Source: Gp6-AA40 sp050742535
Lineage (GTDB): Bacteria > Acidobacteriota > Vicinamibacteria > Vicinamibacterales > UBA2999
NCBI GenBank assembly: GCA_050742535.1
Contig: JBOGIQ010000013.1
Span: 1-39,741 of the forward strand
Direction: 5' to 3'
DNA length: 39,741 nt
Shown: positions 22,971 through 31,085 of the stretch, piece by piece
Layout: each line of letters starts with the position of its first letter
Position numbering within the stretch: position 1 is the first letter of the stretch
Translations under genes and position numbers: made by a program
The notes under the pieces: model-generated
The model's database searches: none
Seen by the model: the letters and a program-made list of their open reading frames with translations, nothing else
Told to the model about the DNA's origin: nothing

Positions 22971-25271
22971 GTGAAGGAGTCGACGTTATCGCGCCGCCTC
23001 AGCGAGTTTCTGGGCGTGGCGCTTTTCGCGGTGGGGCTGATCTGGCTCATCTCGCTGGTGAGCCACGAACCAACCGATCCGGTCTGGTTCTTCACCACTG
23101 GCGCGGCCAACGCGCCGGAGAACTTCGTCGGCCGTGTCGGGGCGTTTCTCTCGGAGCTGTCGTTCCAGCTGTTCGGGTATGCGGCGTATCTGATTCCGGG
23201 CGTCATGGCCGTCATCGGCTGGCACTACTTCTGGTGCCAGAAGCCGGACGCGGTGTACACAAAAGCAACAGGCGCGGCGCTGCTCTTCGCCTGCTCCAGC
23301 GCCTTCCTCAGCCTCGTCCTCGGCAGCACCGAAGTGGCCGGCAAGTCGTTCCACGCCGGCGGCTCGATCGGCGGCTGGCTTGCCGCCGTGCTCGCGGATT
23401 ATCTGAACCGCACCGGCTCGATCATCGTCCTGCTGACGCTGACGGTGCTCGCCGTGATCCTGTCCACCCAGTTCTCGTTCGGCCGGATGTCCGCCAGCCT
23501 GCTGGTGATGCTGCAGGATCTCGGCGGCAACGGGCTCGGCTACGTCCGCGAGCGGCTCGAGTTGCGCAGGAAGGAACGTGCGCGGCGCGAGCTCGTGGCG
23601 CGGCAGGTGAAGAAAGGCGCGCCCGTTGTCGCGCGGGCGAAAAGCGACGAGGATGACGTCGCGCCACGGCCGGTGAAGCCGTCGCGGACGGAGCCCGCCG
23701 GCGATGCGGAGCCGGCAGCCCGTCCGGCGCCGCCGGTGGTCGCGCGCAAGAAACCGGAAGCGCCTCCGCTTCCGTTGCCAGACCCCGAACCGCTCAAGGC
23801 GCCGGCGCAGCGCCGCGGCCAGTTCACGCTGCCGCCGGCGTCGCTCCTGGATGCGGCCAAGGCCGAGCGGAAGATCGACGAACGCGAATTGATGGACGCA
23901 TCGCGGCAGCTCGAGGAAAAGTGCCGCGAATTCGCCGTCGAGGGCCAGGTGGCTCAGATTCACCCTGGACCCGTCGTCACGACGTTCGAGTTCAAGCCGG
24001 ACGCCGGAGTGAAATACAGCAAGATCACCGGCCTGGCGGATGACCTCTGCCTGGCGATGCAGGCCGAATCGGTGCTCATCGACCGGATCCCCGGCAAGTC
24101 CACGGTCGGCATTCAGATCCCGAACCCGAACCGGGAAGGGATTTCGCTGCGCGAGCTGCTCGAATCGGACGCCTATCAGCGATCCGCGTCGAAGCTGACC
24201 CTGGCGCTCGGCAAGACGATCCACGGCGAACCGTACGTCACCGATCTGGCCACCATGCCCCACCTGCTCATCGCCGGGTCCACCGGCACGGGCAAGTCGG
24301 TCGGCCTGAACGGGATGCTCACCAGCATCCTCTTTCGTGCGACGCCGGACGACGTGCGGATGATCATGGTGGACCCGAAGCGGCTCGAGCTCGGGATGTA
24401 CGACGACATCCCGCATCTGCTGACGCCGGTGGTGGTCGATCCGAAAAAGGCCGCGAACGCGCTGCGATGGGCCGTGCGCGAGATGGAAGAGCGCTACAAG
24501 ACGCTCGCCGCCGAGGGCGTGCGAAACATCGAGCAATACAACCGCAACATCCGCAACATCATCGCGGAGAAGGGCGCCAACGATCCCGAAGCGCCGCGGC
24601 CGCTGCCCTTCATCGTTGTCGTCATCGACGAGCTTGCCGACCTGATGATGGTCGCCGGCAACGAAGTCGAGGAATCGATCTGTCGCCTCGCGCAGATGGC
24701 GCGCGCGGTCGGCATTCACCTGATCCTGGCCACGCAGCGGCCGTCGGTGGACGTCATCACGGGCCTGATCAAGGCCAATCTCCCGTCGCGCATTTCGTTC
24801 CGCGTCTCGTCGAAGACCGACTCGCGAACGATTCTCGATTCGAACGGCGCCGAGCAGCTCCTCGGCAAGGGCGACATGCTGTTCCTGCCGCCGGCCTCGT
24901 CCCGCTGTCTGCGGCTGCACGGTCCGTACATTTCCGAACAGGAGAGCGCCCGGCTGGCCAGCTTCCTGCGGAAGCAGGGCAAACCGGTGTTCGACGACAC
25001 GATCACCGCCGACGACGAGAAGGCCGGACCGGGCGGCATCGAGTTCGAGAAGGACGAGCTCTACGACGAGGCCGCGCGCATCGTCGTTAGCACCGGCCAG
25101 GCGTCCATCTCGTATCTGCAGCGCAAGATGCGGATTGGGTTCAGCCGCGCCGCGCGGCTCGTGGACATGATGGAGGCCGAAGGACTCGTCTCGGCCGGCA
25201 CCGGCGGCAAGCCGCGCGAGGTGCTGGTCGATCGCGGGTACTTCGAGGAAGTCGATGCGCAGATCCGATAG
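22971..25271 (+). CDS. ftsK: DNA translocase FtsK/SpoIIIE
   Basis: The product is 766 residues from a GTG. Four membrane helices occupy the first 170 residues (for example FLGVALFAVGLIWLISLV and IIVLLTLTVLAVILSTQF). A charged Pro-rich linker follows (about 195-285), then the alpha and beta motor domains with Walker A GSTGTGKS (436-443), VDPKRLEL, Walker B FIVVVIDELADLMM, LATQRPSVDVITGLIKANLPSRISFRVSSKTDSRTIL and GKGDMLFLP. The C-terminal gamma winged helix (ISYLQRKMRIGFSRAARLVDMMEAEG) binds orienting DNA sequences. It pumps DNA through the division septum. The 3' end overlaps the likely start of the amidase gene. Confidence 0.97.
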   Translation: MKESTLSRRLSEFLGVALFAVGLIWLISLVSHEPTDPVWFFTTGAANAPENFVGRVGAFLSELSFQLFGYAAYLIPGVMAVIGWHYFWCQKPDAVYTKATGAALLFACSSAFLSLVLGSTEVAGKSFHAGGSIGGWLAAVLADYLNRTGSIIVLLTLTVLAVILSTQFSFGRMSASLLVMLQDLGGNGLGYVRERLELRRKERARRELVARQVKKGAPVVARAKSDEDDVAPRPVKPSRTEPAGDAEPAARPAPPVVARKKPEAPPLPLPDPEPLKAPAQRRGQFTLPPASLLDAAKAERKIDERELMDASRQLEEKCREFAVEGQVAQIHPGPVVTTFEFKPDAGVKYSKITGLADDLCLAMQAESVLIDRIPGKSTVGIQIPNPNREGISLRELLESDAYQRSASKLTLALGKTIHGEPYVTDLATMPHLLIAGSTGTGKSVGLNGMLTSILFRATPDDVRMIMVDPKRLELGMYDDIPHLLTPVVVDPKKAANALRWAVREMEERYKTLAAEGVRNIEQYNRNIRNIIAEKGANDPEAPRPLPFIVVVIDELADLMMVAGNEVEESICRLAQMARAVGIHLILATQRPSVDVITGLIKANLPSRISFRVSSKTDSRTILDSNGAEQLLGKGDMLFLPPASSRCLRLHGPYISEQESARLASFLRKQGKPVFDDTITADDEKAGPGGIEFEKDELYDEAARIVVSTGQASISYLQRKMRIGFSRAARLVDMMEAEGLVSAGTGGKPREVLVDRGYFEEVDAQIR

Positions 25272-27063
25272 ACCTCGCGCCGTCGTGGAGTCCGGCTTCA
25301 GCCGGATGATCAGCATCGCGATCCTGACGGCTCTTGCCGCCGTCACGCTGCACGGTCAGTCGTCCGATCCGGCGGCCCTGTTCCAGCAGGCGCTCCGCCG
25401 TGAAACGCTTCTCAGGCAGGAGCTGGCGGCTGTACGGCCGGGCGCGTCTGGCGGCGTCCTGCTGGAGCGCATTCGCGTGCTGATCGGCTCGTACGAGGAC
25501 CTCGCGCGGCTCTTCGCCAAGAGCGAGAGCAGCGATGATTCCCTCTCGCACGGCGGGATGCTGGCGGCCGATGCGTTTGCGCAGTTCGGCGAGGTCAGCG
25601 ACCGCGAGACGGCCCTCCGGATGCTGCGGACCTTGTCGGCGCGGTTCCCGGCGAGCGCACTGGCGAAGACAGCCGCGGCCCGGGTGAGGACGCTCGAAGC
25701 GGCGAAGCCCGGAGCGGCAATGGCGGCCGCTGCCGCCGCGCCAGTGGCCCCATCGGCTCCGCCTCCTTCAGTGCCCGCCGCAAGTGCCCCACCGCCCGCG
25801 CCGGCCGTCTCGGCGAAGGTGCCGCCTTCCGGTCCGGTCACGCTGCGGGACATTCGGCGGGAGGTGCTGCCGGAGACGCTCCGCGTCACGCTGGAACTGG
25901 ACCGTGAGGTCTCGTTTCACGACGAGCGCATCGACGGCCCGCCGCGTGTCTTCGTGGATATGGCCAACACTCGCGCCGCCGAGGCGCTGAAGGATGCCAC
26001 CATTCCGTTCCCCGACGGTCCGGTCAGACAGGTGCGAGTCGGCCGTCAGCTGAATTCACGGACGAGGGTCGTGCTCGACCTGAACGGCGCCGGATCCCAC
26101 AGCGTGTATGCCCTGTACAACCCGTTTCGCATCGTCATCGATCTGCAGCGAACGGCATCAGCGCCGGCCGCCGTCGTGCTGCCGGCACACACGACCCCGC
26201 TGGCGAAGGCCACCCGCGCGCCGGTCGTCATGGCCGCGAGCGCGAGCCTGACGTCGCCGCCGCTGACGACGACTGCTTCCCTCCGCGACACCGCGTCGGA
26301 CACGCGGACGGCACCGGCAGTTCCGCCGCAGAACAGCAACGGCAGTTTCTCGCTGGCGCGCCAGCTGGGACTTGGCGTGACGCGCGTCGTCATCGACCCC
26401 GGCCACGGAGGGCACGACCCCGGCGCCCGCGTCAACGGCATCTCGGAGGCGGCGCTCGTCCTCGACGTGGCGACGCGGCTCGAGGATCTGCTGATGAAGC
26501 AGAACATCGAGGTGGTGCTCACCCGCCGGACGAACGACTATGTGGCGCTGGAAGAGCGAACGGCGCTGGCCAACCGAAGCGACGCCGACCTGTTTCTGTC
26601 CATTCACGCCAATGCGAGCACCGCCCAGTCCGCCCGCGGCGTCGAGACGTATTTCTTGAACTTCGCCTCGAACCCTGAAGCGGAAGCCATTGCCGCACGC
26701 GAGAACGCCGGTTCCGCGAAGAGCATGCGGCACCTGCCCGACATCGTCCAGGCGATCGCGATGAACAACAAGCTCGACGAGTCGCGCGATTTCGCCACGA
26801 TCGTGCAATCGACGTTGTACGCTCAGCTCCGCAAGACCAACAGGACGCTGAAGAATCTCGGCGTGAAACAGGCGCCGTTCATGGTGCTCGTCGGCGCGCG
26901 TATGCCGAGCGTGCTTGCCGAAATCTCCTTCATGAGCAACCGCGCGGAAGCGACGCTGCTGAAAACAGACCGCTACAAGCAGCAGATTGCCGAGGCGCTG
27001 TCGGCCGGCATCATGCGCTATCAGAATTCATTGAAGAGAGCGGCGCCGCCCCGCGCCGAATAG
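25255..27063 (+). CDS. Periplasmic N-acetylmuramoyl-L-alanine amidase with AMIN domain
   Basis: The product is 602 residues from ATG 25255, which has a good ribosome site (GAGGA) and overlaps the ftsK end; an ATG at 25306 would give 585. The hydrophobic signal is ISIAILTALAAVTLHGQ. An alpha-helical repeat-like part, an Ala/Pro linker and an AMIN domain (about 195-302, TLRVTLELDREVSFHD to NPFRIVIDLQ) lead to an Amidase_3 domain. This has zinc ligands in VIDPGHGGHDPG, GISEAAL and LSIHANAS, and catalytic Glu in VLAEISFMSN. It cleaves the amide bond between MurNAc and the stem peptide during cell separation, fitting its place after ftsK. A REP-like hairpin lies in the first codons and is read as VESGFSRM. 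Confidence 0.94.
   Translation: MRRSDRPRAVVESGFSRMISIAILTALAAVTLHGQSSDPAALFQQALRRETLLRQELAAVRPGASGGVLLERIRVLIGSYEDLARLFAKSESSDDSLSHGGMLAADAFAQFGEVSDRETALRMLRTLSARFPASALAKTAAARVRTLEAAKPGAAMAAAAAAPVAPSAPPPSVPAASAPPPAPAVSAKVPPSGPVTLRDIRREVLPETLRVTLELDREVSFHDERIDGPPRVFVDMANTRAAEALKDATIPFPDGPVRQVRVGRQLNSRTRVVLDLNGAGSHSVYALYNPFRIVIDLQRTASAPAAVVLPAHTTPLAKATRAPVVMAASASLTSPPLTTTASLRDTASDTRTAPAVPPQNSNGSFSLARQLGLGVTRVVIDPGHGGHDPGARVNGISEAALVLDVATRLEDLLMKQNIEVVLTRRTNDYVALEERTALANRSDADLFLSIHANASTAQSARGVETYFLNFASNPEAEAIAARENAGSAKSMRHLPDIVQAIAMNNKLDESRDFATIVQSTLYAQLRKTNRTLKNLGVKQAPFMVLVGARMPSVLAEISFMSNRAEATLLKTDRYKQQIAEALSAGIMRYQNSLKRAAPPRAE
25285..25306 (+). repeat. REP-like hairpin at the amidase start
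   Basis: GTGG (25285-25288), AG, then TCCGGC (25291-25296), loop TTCA and GCCGGA (25301-25306): the same element as at 8021, as a single copy. It sits just after the ftsK stop. Its last base is the A of the internal ATG at 25306. If the amidase starts there, the hairpin covers the ribosome-binding region; if it starts at 25255, the element is translated in frame. Confidence 0.75.
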
Positions 27064-27068
27064 CCTAC

Positions 27069-27163
27069 GTAGTGTCCGCCTTCAGGCGGACCTCAGGACG
27101 TCACGTAGTGTCCGCCTTCAGGCGGACCTCAGGACGTCACGTAGTGTCCGCCTTTAGGCGGAC
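27069..27163 (+). repeat. Three tandem 36-bp REP-like elements (GTCCGCC stem)
   Basis: Heads GTAG start at 27069, 27105 and 27141, an exact 36-bp period. Each copy has GTAG, T, stem GTCCGCC, a four-base loop (TTCA, TTCA, TTTA), GGCGGAC and a linker beginning CTCAGGACGTC (the third copy ends after the stem with CTCA). The array fills the space between the amidase stop and the end of the small membrane protein gene. There are no variable spacers. Confidence 0.88.
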
Positions 27164-27164
27164 C

Positions 27165-27404
27165 TCAAATCCGCAGGCGGATGTGCGTGTGCTGGGCTTC
27201 ACCTGGAGGCGTCGAGGCATCGCGCCAGCGCTTATAAAGGATCATCCCGCCAGCGACGATTAGGCAGCCGATCAACGCCACCAGCAGGAAGATTCCGGCC
27301 ACCGCAAACATCGAGAGGACGACCTCGATGCTGATGTCACGGCTCTGCTCCGATTTCGTCGACAGATCGACGACGATGGGTTTCTGCGCGAGAAGGGCGA
27401 ACAT
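27165..27404 (-). CDS. Small single-pass membrane protein of unknown function
   Basis: The 79-residue product has a polar start (MFALLAQKPIVVDLSTKSEQSRD), one long hydrophobic helix (IEVVLSMFAVAGIFLLVALIGCLIVAGGMILY, about 26-57) and a basic tail KRWRDAS. This predicts an inner-membrane protein with its N-terminus outside. Its stop codon lies just past the third REP-like element. It was not recognised as a family. It is divergent from the DUF4062-like gene (170-bp gap). Coding status rests on the coherent hydrophobic pattern and fit between neighbours. Confidence 0.55.
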   Translation of the reverse strand: MFALLAQKPIVVDLSTKSEQSRDISIEVVLSMFAVAGIFLLVALIGCLIVAGGMILYKRWRDASTPPGEAQHTHIRLRI

Positions 27405-27562
27405 CGGTTCGTAAATTCAGCATAACAAATCGCCATACTGGCAGGCACGGCGTGCCGGGTTTCGCTGTGGGCGCACTGAGGTGCTCAAGTTTCGCGCGAA
27501 GAGAGGCCGAGGGCTTATATGTGCGGTTTGGCATAGCAGCTCGCATTGCACTTTTGGATGGG

Positions 27563-27575
27563 TATGATCGCGAAA
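27563..27575 (+). promoter_or_regulatory. Candidate -10 box for a leaderless transcript
   Basis: TATGAT (27563-27568) ends six bases before the ATG at 27575, and no ribosome-binding sequence lies between them. This spacing places the expected transcription start at or next to the A of the ATG, the arrangement seen in leaderless mRNAs. No convincing -35 box was found. Confidence 0.4.
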
Positions 27576-29404
27576 TGCCGAAGGGCAGAACGATTAAGGC
27601 GTTCATTGCGTCGCCTGGGGATCTGGCGGTCGAACGACGCACGTTCAAGGATGTAATTGACGAACTAAATGGGGGCTTCGGACGCGGAGCTGACGTCGTT
27701 TTTGAACCCCTCGGCTGGGAAGATTCCTTGTCTCAGGTGGGTCGACGATCGCAGGCCGTCATCAACCAGGACGTGGATGCCTGTGATGTTTTCGTCCTCG
27801 TGATGTGGCGACGCTGGGGACAACTCGCGCCGGATGCGGCGCCTTACTCGTCGTACACCGAGGAGGAGTTCCAACGCGCTTTAGCGAGGTTCGAACTTAC
27901 GGGAGCTCCGACAATTTTTGTCTTTTTCAGGCACATCGACCCGGGCCAGATGGCGGATCCGGGCGAACAACTCCAACGAGTATTGAACTTTCGCAAGGAA
28001 TTGGAGGCGAGTCGAAGGGTTCTCTATCGCGGGTTCTTTGAAGGGGGGTTCGCCGCTGAAATCGACAGGCACCTGGTCGCCTTCGCCAGGGGTGAGTGCC
28101 AGCCCTTCGAGCCGGGAGAGGGTCTCCCGATTGTTCCTGGCTCACTCCAGAAGGAATTGGACCGGCACAAGGATGAAGCCAGGCGCGCCGTCGAGGAGTT
28201 GGAAAAGCTCCGAGCCGACGCCGCGCGTGCCCGAGAGGATGCCGAGATGGCCCGAGCTCAAGCGAGGGATGCGTTGGCACGAGCGGAAGCGGCCGAGAGC
28301 CTCGGCGAGGCCAAAGCTGCGGAAAAGGCGCTTAACCTTGCGAAGAATGCCGCCGAAGCCGCACTAACCGGGAATATCGAGGAGGCACGTCAGGCGTTTG
28401 CGAAAGCATTGGACGGAACGACGAACCTCGAGATCCTCCACCTTGGAAGCCAGTTTTTCAGACGCATTGGAGAGCTGGATGAGGCGGAAAGACTTCTGAG
28501 ACGCTCCTTGGCAATCTCTGGGCCCGAGACGCAGACTCCGGGCACGGCTGCTACCTACGGCAGTCTCGGGATCCTGCTCCAGATCCGCGGGGATTTGGGC
28601 GGATCCGAGACGATGCATCGCAAGTCGCTTGCGATCAACCAGATGCTCAACCGGCAGGAGGGCATCGCAGACGCGTACGGCAATCTTGGAGTCCTGCTCA
28701 AGACCCGCGGGGATCTGGACGGAGCAGAGGAGATGTATCGCCAGGCGCTTGCGATAGCCGAGAAGCTCGGCCGGCAAGAGGGCATGGCCAAGGTCTACGT
28801 CAATCTCGGAGTGCTACTCCAGACCCGCCGGGATCTAGACGGAGCCGAGGAGATGTATCGCAAGTCGCTTGCGATCGTGGAGAAGCTCGGCCTACTGGAG
28901 GGTATGGCAAACGTCTACGGCAATCTCGGGAACCTGCTCCAAATCCGCCGGGATCTGGACGGAGCCGAGGAAATGTATCGCAAGTCGCTGGCAATTGAGG
29001 AGAAGCTCGGTCGCCCGGAGGGCATGGCTAGCGATTACGGCAATCTCGGGAGCCTGCTCCAAATCCGCGGGGATCTGGACGGAGCCGAGGCGATGTATCG
29101 CAAGTCGCTTGCGATCGAGGAGAAACTCGGCCACCCGGAGGGCATGGCAAGCGATTACAACAACCTCGGGATGCTGCTCGAGACTCGCGGGGATCTTGAC
29201 GGAGCCGAGGCGATGTATCGCCAGGCGTTAGCGATGAACGAAAAGCTTGGCCGGCTGAAGGCGATCGCAAAGCAGTACGGCAACGTGGGGAGACTGCTCC
29301 GGATGTGCGGGGATCTGAAGCAAGCCGAGGAGATGCGCGGCAAGGCGCAAGAAATACGTCAACGGCTGTTGCATAGCGCGAAGGACCGCGTTCTTAAGAC
29401 CTAA
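27575..29404 (+). CDS. DUF4062-like domain / coiled coil / TPR protein, possible conflict or defence protein
   Basis: The product is 609 residues from ATG 27575. The N-terminal domain (about 5-170) starts IKAFIASPGDLAVERRTFKDVIDELN and includes DACDVFVLVMWRRWGQ and YTEEEFQRALARF, matching the DUF4062 type, a Rossmann-like domain related to TIR and nucleoside-deoxyribosyltransferase folds. Residues about 190-280 form an Ala/Glu/Arg-rich coiled coil. From about 327 onward there are seven TPR units of exactly 40 residues (core YGNLGxLLxxRxDLDGAEEMYRKSLAI). Base composition is lower in GC than neighbours, suggesting transfer. DUF4062-type domains occur with NTPase or TPR sensor modules in bacterial conflict systems. 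No partner effector is adjacent, so activity is inferred only. Confidence 0.8.
   Translation: MPKGRTIKAFIASPGDLAVERRTFKDVIDELNGGFGRGADVVFEPLGWEDSLSQVGRRSQAVINQDVDACDVFVLVMWRRWGQLAPDAAPYSSYTEEEFQRALARFELTGAPTIFVFFRHIDPGQMADPGEQLQRVLNFRKELEASRRVLYRGFFEGGFAAEIDRHLVAFARGECQPFEPGEGLPIVPGSLQKELDRHKDEARRAVEELEKLRADAARAREDAEMARAQARDALARAEAAESLGEAKAAEKALNLAKNAAEAALTGNIEEARQAFAKALDGTTNLEILHLGSQFFRRIGELDEAERLLRRSLAISGPETQTPGTAATYGSLGILLQIRGDLGGSETMHRKSLAINQMLNRQEGIADAYGNLGVLLKTRGDLDGAEEMYRQALAIAEKLGRQEGMAKVYVNLGVLLQTRRDLDGAEEMYRKSLAIVEKLGLLEGMANVYGNLGNLLQIRRDLDGAEEMYRKSLAIEEKLGRPEGMASDYGNLGSLLQIRGDLDGAEAMYRKSLAIEEKLGHPEGMASDYNNLGMLLETRGDLDGAEAMYRQALAMNEKLGRLKAIAKQYGNVGRLLRMCGDLKQAEEMRGKAQEIRQRLLHSAKDRVLKT
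28558..29397 (+). repeat. Seven tandem 120-bp coding repeats (TPR units)
   Basis: Within the DUF4062-like gene, a 120-bp unit repeats without any indel, visible as CAATCTCGG- or CAACCTCGG-type words every 120 bases (28681, 28801, 28921, 29041, 29161). The units at 28921 and 29041 match at 107 of 120 positions by hand alignment. The outermost copies are more diverged. High DNA identity implies recent duplication or gene conversion among units. Confidence 0.88.
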
Positions 29405-29451
29405 CGAACCAGCTATGACGACTGGGTATTAATTCTCTGAGGCTTTCGTGG

Positions 29452-30993
29452 CTACCGCCATAAATTCAGCTTACTCCACGTCCCCGCATCGAGCGCGAGC
29501 TCGACGAGGGTCCGTACGCCGACGCCCGTCGCGCCCTTGGGCTGATATGGCTTCGCGTCTTCCGCCCAGGCAGTTCCGGCGATGTCGAGGTGCGCCCACG
29601 GAAGATCGCCGGCGAACTCCTTGAGGAACAGCGCGGCTGTAATCGAGCCGGCGGGCCGTCCACCGGTATTCGCGAAATCGGCAATCTCGCTCTTGAAGAG
29701 TTCCTTGTAGTCGTCGAATGTCGGCATCGGCCACGCGCGATCGCCGGCACGTTCCGACGCGCGGTGCACCTGCTCCACCCAGGCCGGCGGGGTGCCGAAC
29801 AGCCCGCTCGTGGTCTTGCCCAGGGCGACGACACAGGCGCCGGTCAGGGTCGCCAGATCGACGAGGTGCGTCGCGCCGAGCTGACGCGCGTACCACAGCG
29901 CGTCGCCGAGAACGAGGCGCCCTTCCGCGTCGGTGTTCAGCACTTCAACCGTTTTGCCTTCGGCGCTCCGCAGGACGTCGCCGGGCTTCAGCGCACGGCC
30001 GCCCGGCATGTTCTCGGTCATCGGTACAAGAGTCAGACACCGCACGGGCACGTTCAGGCGCGCGATGGCGGTGATTGCGCAGATCGCCGCGGCGCCGCCG
30101 GACATGTCGTCCTTCATCCGATCCATGTCCTGCGCAGGCTTGATCGAGATCCCGCCCGTATCGAACGTGATCCCCTTGCCGACGAATGCCAGCACGACGC
30201 CGGGAATGGCGTTCGCCGGCTCGTGGCGCAGGACAACCAGCCGCGGAGGCTCGCTGCTGCCGCGCGCGACGCCCAGCAGCAGCCCCATGTTCAGCGCGGC
30301 GATCTTCGTCTCGTCGAGGACCTCGACGCCGAGACCGGCCGCCGTGCCGATGGCCTGCGCGTGCTCGGCAAAGGCGCGGGGTGTGAGCGCATTGCCCGGC
30401 TCGTTCGAAAAGGTTCGCGCCTGATTCGTGAGCTCGCCAATGATGCGCCCGCGTTCGACGGCGGTCTGCGCCTTCAGGCCATCCGGAAGACAGATCTCGA
30501 CGTGCTGCAGCCAGCCCCATTTGTCGTCGTTCGTCTTGTACGAGCCGCCATCGAAGTTCGCGTGGCAGAGGCCCTCGGCGATCACCTGCGCCGCCGTCTC
30601 TGTGGCGATGCGCGACGTGCCCGGCACGAACGCCAGCCGCTGGATGTGCCGCTGGCGGGCGTAGAGACCGGCGGTCGTCGCGAGGCGGCGCAGCCGCTCG
30701 GCCGTCCAGTCTCCGGACTTCCCGGCGCCGATCAGCAGGGCGCGGCGTGTTTTCCAGCTCGACGCGATCACCGGCGTGGTGAAGGCGTCATACAGTTTGC
30801 CGCGGAACTCGCCGCTGGCGCGGGCGCGAGAGAGGGCACCGCCGCAGGCCTCGTCGAGCCAGGCAGGATCGCCTGAGGACGTGTCGCCTGAAACCGCGGC
30901 TTCGAAGATGGGAACAACCAGGAGATCGGTGTCGAGTTCGTCGGGCCGGCGCGCGCTGAGCGCGACCTCCGGCGTCGTGTAGGCGCTACGCAT
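29452..30993 (-). CDS. pepA: Leucyl aminopeptidase (M17 family)
   Basis: From ATG 30993 the protein has 513 residues; GTG 30996 and TTG 31002 directly upstream are alternatives. The C-terminal catalytic domain has the two-metal motifs VGKGITFDTGGISIKPAQDMDRMKDDMSGGAA and the family signature NTDAEGRLVLGDAL. Also present are LTGACVVALGKTTSGLFG and the closing WAHLDIAGTAWAEDAKPYQPKGATGVGVRTLVE. The N-terminal regulatory domain is divergent, as usual. It is a cytoplasmic hexameric enzyme releasing N-terminal residues in peptide turnover. It is divergent from the PKD-like gene and convergent with the TPR gene. Confidence 0.96.
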   Translation of the reverse strand: MRSAYTTPEVALSARRPDELDTDLLVVPIFEAAVSGDTSSGDPAWLDEACGGALSRARASGEFRGKLYDAFTTPVIASSWKTRRALLIGAGKSGDWTAERLRRLATTAGLYARQRHIQRLAFVPGTSRIATETAAQVIAEGLCHANFDGGSYKTNDDKWGWLQHVEICLPDGLKAQTAVERGRIIGELTNQARTFSNEPGNALTPRAFAEHAQAIGTAAGLGVEVLDETKIAALNMGLLLGVARGSSEPPRLVVLRHEPANAIPGVVLAFVGKGITFDTGGISIKPAQDMDRMKDDMSGGAAAICAITAIARLNVPVRCLTLVPMTENMPGGRALKPGDVLRSAEGKTVEVLNTDAEGRLVLGDALWYARQLGATHLVDLATLTGACVVALGKTTSGLFGTPPAWVEQVHRASERAGDRAWPMPTFDDYKELFKSEIADFANTGGRPAGSITAALFLKEFAGDLPWAHLDIAGTAWAEDAKPYQPKGATGVGVRTLVELALDAGTWSKLNLWR

Positions 30994-31085
30994 CACGTGC
31001 AACTTGTCTCAAGAAAGCGTGGTTGGCTTGTTCACACGGGGGTTCGGGCTTAGAATCGCCGTAACCACCCCCCAGGGGACACATC

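Noticed and set aside
22986..25346. 786-residue minus-strand ORF
   Set aside because: Antisense to ftsK; no recognisable domain, and the opposite strand carries Walker motifs.
27069..27163. Possible CRISPR array (36-bp period)
   Set aside because: The whole 36-bp unit is repeated including the part between hairpins, so there are no spacers. No cas genes are nearby.
27452..27574. 41-residue N-terminal extension of the DUF4062-like protein
   Set aside because: The domain begins directly after the ATG at 27575 (MPKGRTIKAFIASPGD). The extension is low in pattern and lies across the putative promoter.
28558..29397. Possible CRISPR or diversity-generating repeat locus
   Set aside because: The 120-bp units are in-frame TPR codons. 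There is no reverse transcriptase or template repeat in the window.
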